In this document: one piece after another, positions 25,642 to 33,640 of the stretch | Numbering within the stretch: position 1 is the first letter of the stretch | Layout of the letters: the number at the start of each line of letters is the position of its first letter | DNA from: UBA6985 sp946536225 | Lineage (GTDB): Bacteria; Bacillota_I; Bacilli_A; RF39; UBA660 | Length of the DNA: 64,000 bases | Assembly (NCBI GenBank): GCA_946536225.1 | Contig: CAMNEE010000001.1 | Coordinates: forward strand, 186,001 to 250,000 | Reading direction: 5' to 3' | Notes under the pieces: generated by a model | Seen by the model: only the letters and a program-made list of their open reading frames with translations | Told to the model about the DNA's origin: nothing | The model's database searches: none | Position numbers and translations under genes: made by a program

Positions 25642-27921
25642 ATGGCCAAGAGAGGAAGAAAAAGAAAAAAGAAATCTAGTTTTAGCTATAATATTCTAGG
25701 TTTAATTCTTATACTTGTTGGTATTATTGGAATTGGTGTATTTGGACCAATTGGCTTTTTTATAAAAAAGATTGCCGTATTTTTCTTTGGTGCATATTAC
25801 AATATATTATTATTAGAAATTATTGCACTTGGAATATATATGGTTATAAACGGAAGATTACCTAATTTCTTGAGTACAAGATTAGTTGGCTTATATTTTG
25901 CTGTTATTGCATTTTTAACAGCAACAAATATATCTTTAATTAATCTTGGTTCATTTAATACTCAAATAGATACTTTTGTTAATCAATATAATTTAGTTAG
26001 TCAAAATGCTTTTGAAGAAATAAGTTTACTTGGAAGTGGAGTTGTAGGAACAACTATTAGTTATGGATTAATTAGAATGCTTTCTATAACTGGTACTTAT
26101 GTAATTATTATTGTTCTTGTACTTCTTTCAATTATGTTCTTATTTGATATTTCATTTGCTGATGTTGTTAATAAGATTAAAGATAGTTTATCAGAGTCTG
26201 AAGATGAAAGAGACGCGAGACTTGAAAAGAGAAGACTAAAACAAGAAGAAAGAGCTCAAACTAAGGAAGCTAAGAGACTTGAAAAAGAAGAAAGATTAAG
26301 AGCACAAGCCGAAGAAGCAGAAGAAGAGATGGATGAAGATGAGGAAGACAATGGCATTATTGTTACTTCTGCTGAAGATTTAAAGAAATTCCATACTGGA
26401 GAATCACAAGAAAAGAATGAAACTCCTGTTGAAGCAGTTCCTTTAATAAATATAAATTCAAATTATAGGTTACCTGATTTAGATCAAGTATTATCTAAAG
26501 TTAAACAAAATAAAGCGACAGAAAATGATGCTTCCTTAAATCAAACATCTAAGATACTTGAAAATGCATTAAGAGATTTCCAAATTGAAGCTAAAGTGGT
26601 AGGTAGAACTGTTGGGCCAACTGTTACTCAATTTGAGTTAGCAGTAAGAAATGGTACTAAGATTAGTAAAATAACAGGTTTATCAAAAGAAATTGCTCTT
26701 GCATTAGCAGCAATAGATGTTCGTATTGAAGCACCTATACCTGGTAAGACTACAGTAGGTATTGAAATACCTAATAAGAAACCAGTTGGTGTTGCCATTA
26801 GAGAAGTATTGGAAAGTTGCAGATCAAGAATGATAAGTCCTGATATGAAGTTACCGGTTTGTTTAGGTAAGGACATAAATGGTACTCCTCAAATATTTGA
26901 CCTTGCAAAAACACCACACTTACTTGTTGCTGGTTCTACTGGTTCAGGTAAATCAGTATGTGTTAACTCATTTATAGCAAGTATTCTTATAAATAAAAGA
27001 CCTGATGAAGTTAAATTAATATTAGTTGACCCTAAAAAAGTAGAGTTATCAAATTATAATGGTATTCCACATCTTGAATGTCCAGTTGTAACAGATCCTA
27101 AAAAAGCATCTGTTGTATTACAAAATGTAGTTAAAGAAATGGAAAAAAGATATGGACAATTCGAAAATGAAAAAGTTAAAAATATAACAGGTTATAATGA
27201 AAAGATTGATGCTTTAAAAAAGAAAAATCCTGAAGATACAAGTCTTAGAAAAATGCCTTATTGGTTGGTAATTATTGATGAGCTTGCTGATTTAATGCTT
27301 GTTGCATCTAAAGAAGTAGAAGACTCAATCATGAGAATTACACAAATGGCAAGAGCTGCTGGTATTCATTTACTAGTTGCTACACAAAGACCATCTACTG
27401 ATGTAATCACAGGTGTTGTTAAAGCAAATATTCCATCACGTATTTCCTTTGCTGTTGCATCACAAATAGACTCAAGAACTATTCTTGATGCCAGTGGAGC
27501 AGAGAAGTTACTTGGAAAAGGTGATATGTTATTTAAACCAATGGGTCAAAATAATGCTACTCGTATTCAAGGTAACTTTATAAGTGATGAAGAAATTGAA
27601 AGAGTTATTGCTTATGTTTCTAAACAACAAGCACCTCAATATAATGATACAATGACTGTTGCTCAAGCGAGTTCTTCTAATGGAGGAGCAAGTGCTGGAG
27701 GAGGAGATGAGGATGATGATCCACTATATAATGATATAGTTGATTATTGCATTCAATCTGGCAAAGTAAGTGCTTCACTATTACAAAGAAAGTTTAGACT
27801 TGGATATAATAGAGCTGCAAGAATTGTAGACTTACTAGAAGAAAGAGGTATAATTGGACCACCTAATGGTTCTAAACCTCGTGAAGTATTGGTTAAGATG
27901 GAAAAAAGTGAAGAAGAGTAA
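25642..27921 (+). CDS. ftsK: DNA translocase FtsK/SpoIIIE
   Basis: 759 residues from ATG 25642 (ribosome binding site GGGTGATAAT; an earlier in-frame start has none). Basic N-terminus, four membrane helices (about 15-170), acidic/charged linker (180-270), RecA-like motor with Walker A GSTGSGKSV and Walker B VIIDELADLM, and a C-terminal winged-helix gamma domain (DIVDYCIQSGKVSASLLQRK...). It pumps chromosomal DNA through the division septum. The linker is short, as in SpoIIIE/SftA-type proteins. Confidence 0.95.
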   Translation: MAKRGRKRKKKSSFSYNILGLILILVGIIGIGVFGPIGFFIKKIAVFFFGAYYNILLLEIIALGIYMVINGRLPNFLSTRLVGLYFAVIAFLTATNISLINLGSFNTQIDTFVNQYNLVSQNAFEEISLLGSGVVGTTISYGLIRMLSITGTYVIIIVLVLLSIMFLFDISFADVVNKIKDSLSESEDERDARLEKRRLKQEERAQTKEAKRLEKEERLRAQAEEAEEEMDEDEEDNGIIVTSAEDLKKFHTGESQEKNETPVEAVPLININSNYRLPDLDQVLSKVKQNKATENDASLNQTSKILENALRDFQIEAKVVGRTVGPTVTQFELAVRNGTKISKITGLSKEIALALAAIDVRIEAPIPGKTTVGIEIPNKKPVGVAIREVLESCRSRMISPDMKLPVCLGKDINGTPQIFDLAKTPHLLVAGSTGSGKSVCVNSFIASILINKRPDEVKLILVDPKKVELSNYNGIPHLECPVVTDPKKASVVLQNVVKEMEKRYGQFENEKVKNITGYNEKIDALKKKNPEDTSLRKMPYWLVIIDELADLMLVASKEVEDSIMRITQMARAAGIHLLVATQRPSTDVITGVVKANIPSRISFAVASQIDSRTILDASGAEKLLGKGDMLFKPMGQNNATRIQGNFISDEEIERVIAYVSKQQAPQYNDTMTVAQASSSNGGASAGGGDEDDDPLYNDIVDYCIQSGKVSASLLQRKFRLGYNRAARIVDLLEERGIIGPPNGSKPREVLVKMEKSEEE

Positions 27922-27936
27922 TCTTCTTCTTTTTTA
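27910..27936 (+). terminator. Terminator overlapping the ftsK stop
   Basis: GAAGAAGA (27910-27917), GTAA, TCTTCTTC (27922-27929), then T residues. The stop codon is in the loop. Confidence 0.85.
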
Positions 27937-28044
27937 TCTTTAAATGTATTTTTTTTGTAAAATTTTTTAGTATTTTTTTATATTCATTGATAGGTCATGA
28001 TAATAATAGTAAAATATAACTATAAGATAGTAGACCCACGTGAT

Positions 28045-28073
28045 TTGACAAAATAAATAGTTAAATGTATAAT
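28045..28073 (+). promoter_or_regulatory. Perfect consensus promoter
   Basis: TTGACA (28045-28050), 17 bp, TATAAT (28068-28073): the full sigma-70/sigma-A consensus with ideal spacing. The region before it (27940-28040) is AT-rich with no other signal I can name. Confidence 0.92.
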
Positions 28074-28107
28074 AAAACGCGTATTAAAGGAATAAGGGGG
28101 AATTTTT

Positions 28108-28533
28108 ATGAAAGGATTCATTCTTGACTACATTAATGAAAATGAGTTTCGTAAGCTTGAAAGAGCATTAAAGAAATATAATATGCTTGCTTATAAGAAA
28201 CTTAATTTTGATTATTATCCATCATTACGTGGCGGTAAGTTTTTAGGTGAACTAGTTAATTCTGATAAAAAGAATAATATAGATACATATGAATTAAAAT
28301 TACCAAGTGACTTATTATTTACTCAAGTACATGGTGAAGTTAAGTTAAAATATAATGTTTATAAAGATCAAAACGTTGTAATGTTAGAAACAATTATGCC
28401 AACAGATATATTACTTGAAGGACATATTGCTGAGTTATCTACTTACAAAGGAGTTATGATTTCTAAACAAAATGCTGAAAAAGATAAATTTATGATTAAT
28501 CTATTCAGCGCATTAGATAATAATAAAAAATAG
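28108..28533 (+). CDS. Unknown soluble protein with a consensus promoter
   Basis: 141 residues, no membrane segment, begins MKGFILDYINENEFRKLERAL. The middle reads LPSDLLFTQVHGEVKLKYNVYKDQNVVMLETIMPTDIL, beta-rich. I do not recognise it. The perfect promoter and an AAGGGGGAA ribosome binding site predict high expression. Monocistronic, ending in a bidirectional terminator. Confidence 0.65.
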   Translation: MKGFILDYINENEFRKLERALKKYNMLAYKKLNFDYYPSLRGGKFLGELVNSDKKNNIDTYELKLPSDLLFTQVHGEVKLKYNVYKDQNVVMLETIMPTDILLEGHIAELSTYKGVMISKQNAEKDKFMINLFSALDNNKK

Positions 28534-28551
28534 GCAAATGCCTATTTTTTT
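28525..28551. terminator. Bidirectional terminator
   Basis: AAAAAATAGGC (28525-28535), AAAT, GCCTATTTTTT (28540-28550); stops of both convergent genes overlap it. Confidence 0.87.
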
Positions 28552-29068
28552 ATTTGTCTCTATAATTCTTTTCAAATTGTTTTAACTTTTTTAGTCTACC
28601 ATTTTCAATATTGTTATTTGGATTAATTTCTTTTAACCCATTTTTAATAAAATCTTCAAATGTAAGTGATACTAATGATTGACTTGATAAGTCATAGAAT
28701 AAACCATCTACATTATATTGAATTGATGAAAATAAGTCTTCTGCTATCCATAGATCTATTTCTAGACTATTATATTGTAATTTAAATCCACCGAATCTGT
28801 TTAAAGTATAAGTTATATTTAATTTTTCAATTAGTAATTTTATAAATTCCATGTTTTCATTTCCTAAAACAACTATATCTAAATCTTTAGGATAATTGGC
28901 ATTTATTAAATCTCTTATACATCCACCTAAAAGATAAGCTGGACATAATTGTCCTATGATAAATGCAGGTGGAAAGTTCTTTTTTATATATCTTTCCAAA
29001 CGCATTTGTAGAGATAAGTCGAAATCAAATTCTTCATTTAAATCATTATATTTAATTGGTATTATCAT
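28550..29068 (-). CDS. Poly(A)-polymerase-head / CCA-type nucleotidyltransferase fragment-like protein
   Basis: 172 residues from ATG 29068 (AGTGAGGAAAAT upstream; an earlier in-frame ATG overlaps the -10 TATAAT). The core reads AYLLGGCIRDLINANYPKDLDIVVLG, the GG...RD...DxD signature of the class II nucleotidyltransferase head found in CCA-adding enzymes. The RNA-binding and C-terminal domains of a full CCA enzyme (about 400 residues) are missing, so it is a stand-alone head domain. Target unknown. Confidence 0.7.
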   Translation of the reverse strand: MIIPIKYNDLNEEFDFDLSLQMRLERYIKKNFPPAFIIGQLCPAYLLGGCIRDLINANYPKDLDIVVLGNENMEFIKLLIEKLNITYTLNRFGGFKLQYNSLEIDLWIAEDLFSSIQYNVDGLFYDLSSQSLVSLTFEDFIKNGLKEINPNNNIENGRLKKLKQFEKNYRDK

Positions 29069-29106
29069 ATTTTCCTCACTTAAGTGTCTATTATACAATG
29101 ATAAAT

Positions 29107-29137
29107 AAAAAAACAATATCATAATTGATATTGTTTT
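29107..29137 (-). terminator. Terminator of the tRNA-Met/tRNA-Leu unit
   Basis: Perfect stem AAACAATATCA (29111-29121) with TGATATTGTTT (29126-29136); the A-run at 29107-29113 gives the U-tract on the minus strand. Confidence 0.8.
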
Positions 29138-29147
29138 ATTTATATAA

Positions 29148-29232
29148 TGGTGCGGGTAACAGGAGTTGAACCTGCACGGAGTAATCCACTAGATCCTAAG
29201 TCTAGCGCGTCTGCCAATTTCGCCATACCCGC
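29148..29232 (-). tRNA. tRNA-Leu(UAG)
   Basis: 85 nt including an encoded CCA. Acceptor GCGGGTA pairs with TACCCGC; the anticodon loop reads C-T-T-A-G-G-A, anticodon TAG; the variable arm is long (TGGATTACTCCGT), as class II tRNAs require; T-loop TTCAACT. It follows tRNA-Met in the same transcript with two bases between them. Confidence 0.95.
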
Positions 29233-29234
29233 GA

Positions 29235-29311
29235 TGGTGGATCTTGTAGGACTCGAACCTACGACCGCCCGGTTATGAGCCGGATGCTCTAACCAACTGA
29301 GCTAAAGATCC
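29235..29311 (-). tRNA. tRNA-Met(CAU), elongator
   Basis: 77 nt with CCA. Acceptor GGATCTT/AAGATCC, D-arm AGCTCAGTTGGTTAGAGC, anticodon stem-loop CCGG-CTCATAA-CCGG, T-arm GTAGG-TTCGAGT-CCTAC, all paired. A fully paired acceptor end and this anticodon arm fit elongator Met rather than initiator; tRNA-Ile2(CAU) cannot be excluded by eye. It is the likely substrate of TmcAL encoded at 12187-13305. Confidence 0.92.
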
Positions 29312-29322
29312 ATGACTACTTA

Positions 29323-29351
29323 AATATAACATAGTTTTATTTTAGGTGCAA
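29323..29351 (-). promoter_or_regulatory. Promoter of the tRNA-Met/tRNA-Leu unit
   Basis: On the minus strand: TTGCAC (29351-29346), 17 bp, TATATT (29328-29323), with TGT before the -10. The same -35, TTGCAC, is used by tRNA-Ala at 62875-62880. Confidence 0.82.
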
Positions 29352-29417
29352 TAAAAAGTTTTAGAAATTAACTAAAAATAGGGCGTAATCCCTTATATGT
29401 AAAGCATTATTGGAAAA

Positions 29418-29446
29418 TTTGCTTTTTTTTAAAAAAGTGCTATAAT
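29418..29446 (+). promoter_or_regulatory. Promoter of the SpaA-type pilin operon
   Basis: TTTGCT (29418-29423), 17 bp of T8-A6 tract and GTGC, TATAAT (29441-29446), with an extended TGC. The A/T tract in the spacer may bend the DNA. Confidence 0.65.
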
Positions 29447-29474
29447 ATATCGCAACTCAGAGGGGGAAAGGTAT

Positions 29475-31085
29475 ATGAAAAGAGTTAAATCATTATTATT
29501 TGCAATGTTAGTTGCAATCGTTGTAATGTTTTCAGGTATAGGATCAACATTTGCTGCTTCAACATTACCAGATAATTTTACAACAAAAAATTTAATTAAT
29601 AGTGGTAAGTATACTACTGTTAATTATATTAAAGCTACTGATTCTACAGGAAAGAAATTTGATTATCCAATAGTTGTTAAACAAACAGCTGATGGAAAAT
29701 TTGTATATTGTTTAGCTTTAGATAAAACTTATGCAAATGGAATTAAATATTCTAAAAAGGGAAAAGTAGATGACGGATTTGTTTATATATTAGAAGCAAA
29801 TCTTAATACAGGAGATAAATATAAAGATTTTTATATTAAACAACTTGCTGTATGGTATTACATGGATTATGTAAATGGAAACAATGATAACTTAGAAGTA
29901 TCTTTAAAGAAATATCTAATTTATCATGCTCAACATAGCGGAACAGAAAATCACGCTGTATGTAAATCAGTTATTGATTTATTAGAAGGTGCTAGAGCTT
30001 ATAAAGCTCAAGCAAGTAAATTAAATCTTTCTAAGAATGGTATTGGATTTACAGTTGTAGATGGATACTATGTATCATCTGAAATTGTAACTGAAGCAGT
30101 TAATGTTTCAAATATCAAATACGGACTTGAAAATACTCCAAAAGGAACTCAAGTAGTTAAGAGTGCAAATGGAGTTATCGTTAAAGTTCCAGTTGATTCA
30201 ATTCCTGTTGGAAAGAAATTAACATTTAAATTAAAAGTAAGTGCTGATGGTACTTCAAAAGCTGCATATTATTATTACAGCTCTGATAAATATCAAAAAT
30301 TATTATATGGGGAAGTTGATAAAACTTCTAATAAATTAAATGATGAGTTAGAAATGACAATTGCTAACGTTAACTATACTGTTAATATTAGTAAAACTGA
30401 TATAACTCAAGCTAAAGAAGTTCCTGGAGCTTCATTAGTAGTTAAAGATGAAAATGGTAAAGTTATTGAATCTTGGGTTTCAACTGATAAAACTCATAAG
30501 ATGACTTTAAAACCTGGTAAATATACTTTAACTGAAACAATCGCACCTAAAGGATATAAGTTAAGTAAAACTACTATATCATTTATGTTAGATGTAACTG
30601 GTAAAGTATATGTTAAAGATGCTAAAGGTGCTTATGTAAGTGTTGATAAAGTAGTTATGATTAACGAACTTGAAAACAGTATTACTGTTGCTAAATTAGA
30701 CAGTGAAACTGGTGCTTATGTAGCAGGAGCTAAATTAGTTATTAAAGATGCTAAAGGTAACGTAGTAAAAGAGTTTACTTCTACTAATACTGCTTATTCA
30801 ATTACATTATCTGAAGGTGTTTATACTTTATCTGAAGTAGAAGCTCCAAAAGGATATGAATTAAGTGATAAAGTTGTTACTTTTAAATTATTAGATAATG
30901 GAACAGTACAAGTACTTGAAGGAAATAGTTATGTAGACGTTGCATTTGTAACATTCTACAATACTAAGATTCCTGAAGTTGTTGTTCCTCCAACTGGTAA
31001 AAACGCAACATTAATTATTATAAGTGGTCTTGCATTATTAATTGGTGGAGCTTATTTTGCTAAGAAATCTATCAAAGAATGCTAG
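29475..31085 (+). CDS. SpaA-type surface protein with thioester domain and VPPTG sorting signal
   Basis: 536 residues. Signal peptide 1-27 (ends STFA-A). The N-terminal domain has YCLALD (C79) and KQLAVWYY (Q123), the Cys and Gln pair of thioester adhesin domains, which bind host surfaces covalently. Two SpaA/Cna-B domains follow (about 305-400 and 405-500), each with an isopeptide Lys (NISKTD; VAKLDSETG) and Glu (LTETIAPKGY; LSEVEAPKGY). The sorting signal is V504-P-P-T-G508, then a hydrophobic stretch and KKSIKEC. It is attached to the wall or polymerised by the sortase encoded next. Strong ribosome binding site AGGGGGAAAGG. Confidence 0.9.
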   Translation: MKRVKSLLFAMLVAIVVMFSGIGSTFAASTLPDNFTTKNLINSGKYTTVNYIKATDSTGKKFDYPIVVKQTADGKFVYCLALDKTYANGIKYSKKGKVDDGFVYILEANLNTGDKYKDFYIKQLAVWYYMDYVNGNNDNLEVSLKKYLIYHAQHSGTENHAVCKSVIDLLEGARAYKAQASKLNLSKNGIGFTVVDGYYVSSEIVTEAVNVSNIKYGLENTPKGTQVVKSANGVIVKVPVDSIPVGKKLTFKLKVSADGTSKAAYYYYSSDKYQKLLYGEVDKTSNKLNDELEMTIANVNYTVNISKTDITQAKEVPGASLVVKDENGKVIESWVSTDKTHKMTLKPGKYTLTETIAPKGYKLSKTTISFMLDVTGKVYVKDAKGAYVSVDKVVMINELENSITVAKLDSETGAYVAGAKLVIKDAKGNVVKEFTSTNTAYSITLSEGVYTLSEVEAPKGYELSDKVVTFKLLDNGTVQVLEGNSYVDVAFVTFYNTKIPEVVVPPTGKNATLIIISGLALLIGGAYFAKKSIKEC

Positions 31086-31686
31086 TATAACACTTAGCAT
31101 TCTTTTTGCTTTTATGGGGTTGTGCTTATTATGTTATACATACTTTGATACTATAAAAGAAAATCTTTTCTATGAAAAGAATACAAGTATAGTTGAAGAG
31201 GTTATTGAATTTGATGAAGATGCTGGTCAAAAACTTTCTTTAGAAAGAGATTCTGAAGAAGAAGTTGGTAATGGTAGATATGATTATATTGGATATTTAA
31301 AGATTCCTGAAGTCGGGGTTGATAGAGGATTTACTGCTTTAGATAATCCATATAATTATGTTGACTATAACGTTCAATTGATCAATGGTTCATCAATGCC
31401 AAATGTTAAAAATGGTAATTTAATTCTTGCTGGTCACAGTGGAATTTCATCAGCTGTTTTTGATAAGTTACATAACCTTAATCTTGGATTTGATGCAAGT
31501 ATCACTTATAGAGGTAAAGTATATAACTATAAATGTGTTGATATTTATTACGTTGAAAAAGACGGAACAGTTGAAATAAAAAGAAATAAAGATAAAAATG
31601 TTTTAACACTTATTACATGTACTTATAGAAATAATACTAAACAAACAGTTTATATCTTAGAGTTACAAAGTGTTATAGAAGAATAA
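31057..31686 (+). CDS. Sortase partner of the SpaA-type protein
   Basis: 209 residues if started at TTG 31057, which has GGTGGAG six bases upstream and gives an N-terminal membrane helix; TTG 31042, GTG 31045 and ATG 31114 are other options. It overlaps the pilin gene by 29 bases. Motifs: LILAGHSG (catalytic His) and LTLITCTYR (catalytic Cys). The Arg usually found 6-8 residues after the Cys is not in its normal place (NNTKQTVYI), although an Arg lies at Cys+3. A terminator-like hairpin sits inside its first codons. Confidence 0.82.
   Translation: MLRNLSKNASITLSILFAFMGLCLLCYTYFDTIKENLFYEKNTSIVEEVIEFDEDAGQKLSLERDSEEEVGNGRYDYIGYLKIPEVGVDRGFTALDNPYNYVDYNVQLINGSSMPNVKNGNLILAGHSGISSAVFDKLHNLNLGFDASITYRGKVYNYKCVDIYYVEKDGTVEIKRNKDKNVLTLITCTYRNNTKQTVYILELQSVIEE
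31074..31107 (+). terminator. Terminator-like hairpin between pilin and sortase (possible attenuator)
   Basis: Perfect 11-bp stem AAAGAATGCTA (31074-31084) with TAGCATTCTTT (31095-31105), 10-nt loop, short T-tract. The pilin stop TAG (31083-31085) is at its top, and the sortase reading frame runs through it. Confidence 0.7.
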
Positions 31687-31717
31687 AAAGGTAAAAAGAA
31701 ATAAAGGGGGATTTATT

Positions 31718-32404
31718 ATGAAAGAGTTATCAATCATAAAAATATTTAGTTCTGCATTAAGTGCAGTACTTGGATCTAAAGTATTAATATTAATTGTATT
31801 AATTCTTATGATGTTATTTGTTAATATTATATTTAGTAATTTAATGAATAAAAAATTAGTTAATATTATAACTATTTTAGCAAGTATTATACTAGTAGGA
31901 TTCTATTCAGTAAGTTATATTGAAACTATAAAAATATTTATTGATAATGTTTCTACTAAATTATTAGAAATGATTTATTTTCCAACTACTTTAGAATTTA
32001 TGATAGTAATGATTCTTTCATTTGCTATTATGATTTCTTCATTAGTTAGCAAAAAATCTTCTAAAAATATTAAAATAATAAATGTTACTATTACATTAAT
32101 TATTTCATTCTTATTCTTATGTATAATTGAAAAAGTTAATGGTAGTGGTATTGATTTTAATGAATTTAGTGTATTTTCTAATACAGTATTAATGAGTTTA
32201 CATGAACTAGCAATGGGATTATTCGTTGCTTGGATAATTGGACTTGGACTTTATAAATTTGATTCATATATTATTAATAAAGCAATGAATGAAATTAAAG
32301 ATTCAGAGTATAAATATAATACTATTAATACACTTTCAATTGATGAAATTAATAGTCAATATGAAAGTGAAGAATTAGAAATGCCTAAGTTAAAGAAATT
32401 ATAG
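31718..32404 (+). CDS. Polytopic membrane protein, unknown
   Basis: 228 residues with about five membrane helices (20-40, 45-65, 90-110, 120-140, 160-180) and a charged cytoplasmic C-terminus of about 45 residues (SQYESEELEMPKLKKL). It lies 31 bases after the sortase with AAAGGGGGA as ribosome binding site, so it belongs to the pilin operon and may help in export or assembly. No family recognised. Confidence 0.6.
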   Translation: MKELSIIKIFSSALSAVLGSKVLILIVLILMMLFVNIIFSNLMNKKLVNIITILASIILVGFYSVSYIETIKIFIDNVSTKLLEMIYFPTTLEFMIVMILSFAIMISSLVSKKSSKNIKIINVTITLIISFLFLCIIEKVNGSGIDFNEFSVFSNTVLMSLHELAMGLFVAWIIGLGLYKFDSYIINKAMNEIKDSEYKYNTINTLSIDEINSQYESEELEMPKLKKL

Positions 32405-32410
32405 TAAAAG

Positions 32411-32435
32411 AAGCGAAAAAAAATCGCTTTTTTTT
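32411..32435 (+). terminator. Terminator of the pilin operon
   Basis: AAGCGA (32411-32416), A-rich loop, TCGCTT (32424-32429), then T residues. Confidence 0.75.
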
Positions 32436-32489
32436 ATTTTCTTATTGATTAATAAATGATATTATATTAATAAGATAGGAGAGTAGAAT

Positions 32490-33260
32490 ATGAATAATGA
32501 AGTTTTAGAAAACAATAATTTAGTTCCTGAAACACCAGATACACCTGTTACACCTGAAGCTGCTACTACACCTGTAGATACTGAAGTAACTCCAGAAGTA
32601 GCACCAACACCAGTTGATACTGGAATTCAATCACCTGTATCATTTGATGCACCAGTTGAAACACCAGTAGATTCACCGGTAGATGCTCCAAGTGATGTAG
32701 TTGTACCTGCAGAAACTGCTCCGGTTTTTGGTAATCAAACTGAAGTACCTTCAACTAATGAAGTTCCTGTTGAACCTGTTGCAGAAATGCCAGCAGAAAC
32801 TACAACAGCTCCAGTTGTTGAAGAAGTATCTCCTGTAGAAGAAGTAACACCTCCAGTAGAGGAAGGTCCTATGGTTGAAGAAGGTCCAGTTAATGAACCA
32901 ATCGTTACAGAAACTGAACAACCTTTAATTGAACCTGCACCTGCTTTTGAGGCTCCTGCAGCACCAAGTGAACCATTGACTAATAATGTTGTTGAAACTC
33001 CTGCACCAGTTGATGCAAATGCAGCACCAGTAGAAACAGCTGCTCCTGATGTAGCACAAGCTAGTGTTGCTCCTGCAGAAGCAAATGTAGCACCAGTTGA
33101 TGCAAATGCAGCACCAGTAGATGCAAATGTTGTTGCATCAGCAACTGATGTAGCACCAGTTTCAGTTAATAAGAAAAAGAATGTTCTTTCTATAATTGTT
33201 ATTATTATTGGTATTTTGGTTTGTGCTGGAGTACTAATATCAACAATTTTGTCAAAATAA
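32490..33260 (+). CDS. Pro/Val/Glu-rich tail-anchored protein
   Basis: 256 residues. Residues 1-225 are low complexity, built of Pro, Val, Ala, Glu and Thr with short repeats such as AAPVDANAAPVDAN and EVTPEVAPTPVDT. KKKNVL leads into one membrane helix (about 232-252) at the C-terminus. No signal peptide, so either the tail lies in the cytoplasm (tail anchor) or the protein inserts with its N-terminus outside. Composition is like the C-terminal tail of CpaF at 17631-19340. Ribosome binding site AGGAGAG. Confidence 0.65.
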   Translation: MNNEVLENNNLVPETPDTPVTPEAATTPVDTEVTPEVAPTPVDTGIQSPVSFDAPVETPVDSPVDAPSDVVVPAETAPVFGNQTEVPSTNEVPVEPVAEMPAETTTAPVVEEVSPVEEVTPPVEEGPMVEEGPVNEPIVTETEQPLIEPAPAFEAPAAPSEPLTNNVVETPAPVDANAAPVETAAPDVAQASVAPAEANVAPVDANAAPVDANVVASATDVAPVSVNKKKNVLSIIVIIIGILVCAGVLISTILSK

Positions 33261-33328
33261 TATAATTGATATTGAATATAAAAAATAAATATAATAAAAT
33301 TAATATAGTAAAGGAGAATGATAATTAG

Positions 33329-33604
33329 ATGAAAGATGCGACTGGCGAATTAAGTATGACTGCTGTAGCAGTTGTTGCTATTGCAGCTATTGCATTAGTA
33401 TTCCGTACATTAATATGGCCTGCAATTCAAACAAGTATTGAAAAGAGCACATATTGTTCTTCAGCTTATGGCTGTCATGATTGTTCTGAATCTACTTGTG
33501 AATGCTACTATACTGCAACAGGCGGAACAGAAACAGCAATTACATGCCCTAATAATGGTACGGGTACTTATTTAGAGGATGGAGAAGGAACTCCAGAAGG
33601 ATAA
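33329..33604 (+). CDS. Flp-like mini-pilin candidate with Cys-rich tail
   Basis: 91 residues. DATGELSMTAVAVVAIAAIALVFRTLIWP (residues 3-31) is a short polar start with Gly-Glu followed by one hydrophobic helix, similar to Flp/class III pilins. The rest is exported-looking and Cys-rich (CSSAYGCHDC, STCEC, TCPN: seven Cys in all). The Glu sits right after the Gly rather than at +5, so processing by a standard prepilin peptidase is uncertain. It stands 69 bases after the Pro-rich gene with AAAGGAG as ribosome binding site. Confidence 0.55.
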   Translation: MKDATGELSMTAVAVVAIAAIALVFRTLIWPAIQTSIEKSTYCSSAYGCHDCSESTCECYYTATGGTETAITCPNNGTGTYLEDGEGTPEG

Positions 33605-33611
33605 GATAAAT

Positions 33612-33640
33612 AAAAAAGTTAAGAGAAATCTTAACTTTTT
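33612..33640. terminator. Bidirectional terminator with GAAA loop
   Basis: AAAAAGTTAAGA (33613-33624), GAAA, TCTTAACTTTTT (33629-33640). Confidence 0.88.

Noticed and set aside
29402..29431. AAAGCA...TGCTTTTTTTT as a terminator before the SpaA gene
   Set aside because: Stem of about six pairs with a long loop, no + strand gene upstream, and the T-tract is part of the promoter spacer; possibly only promoter architecture.
32566..32754. Minus-strand open frame opposite the Pro/Val-rich gene
   Set aside because: Complement of repetitive CCA/GTA codons; the + strand has promoter-proximal position, ribosome binding site and a membrane anchor.
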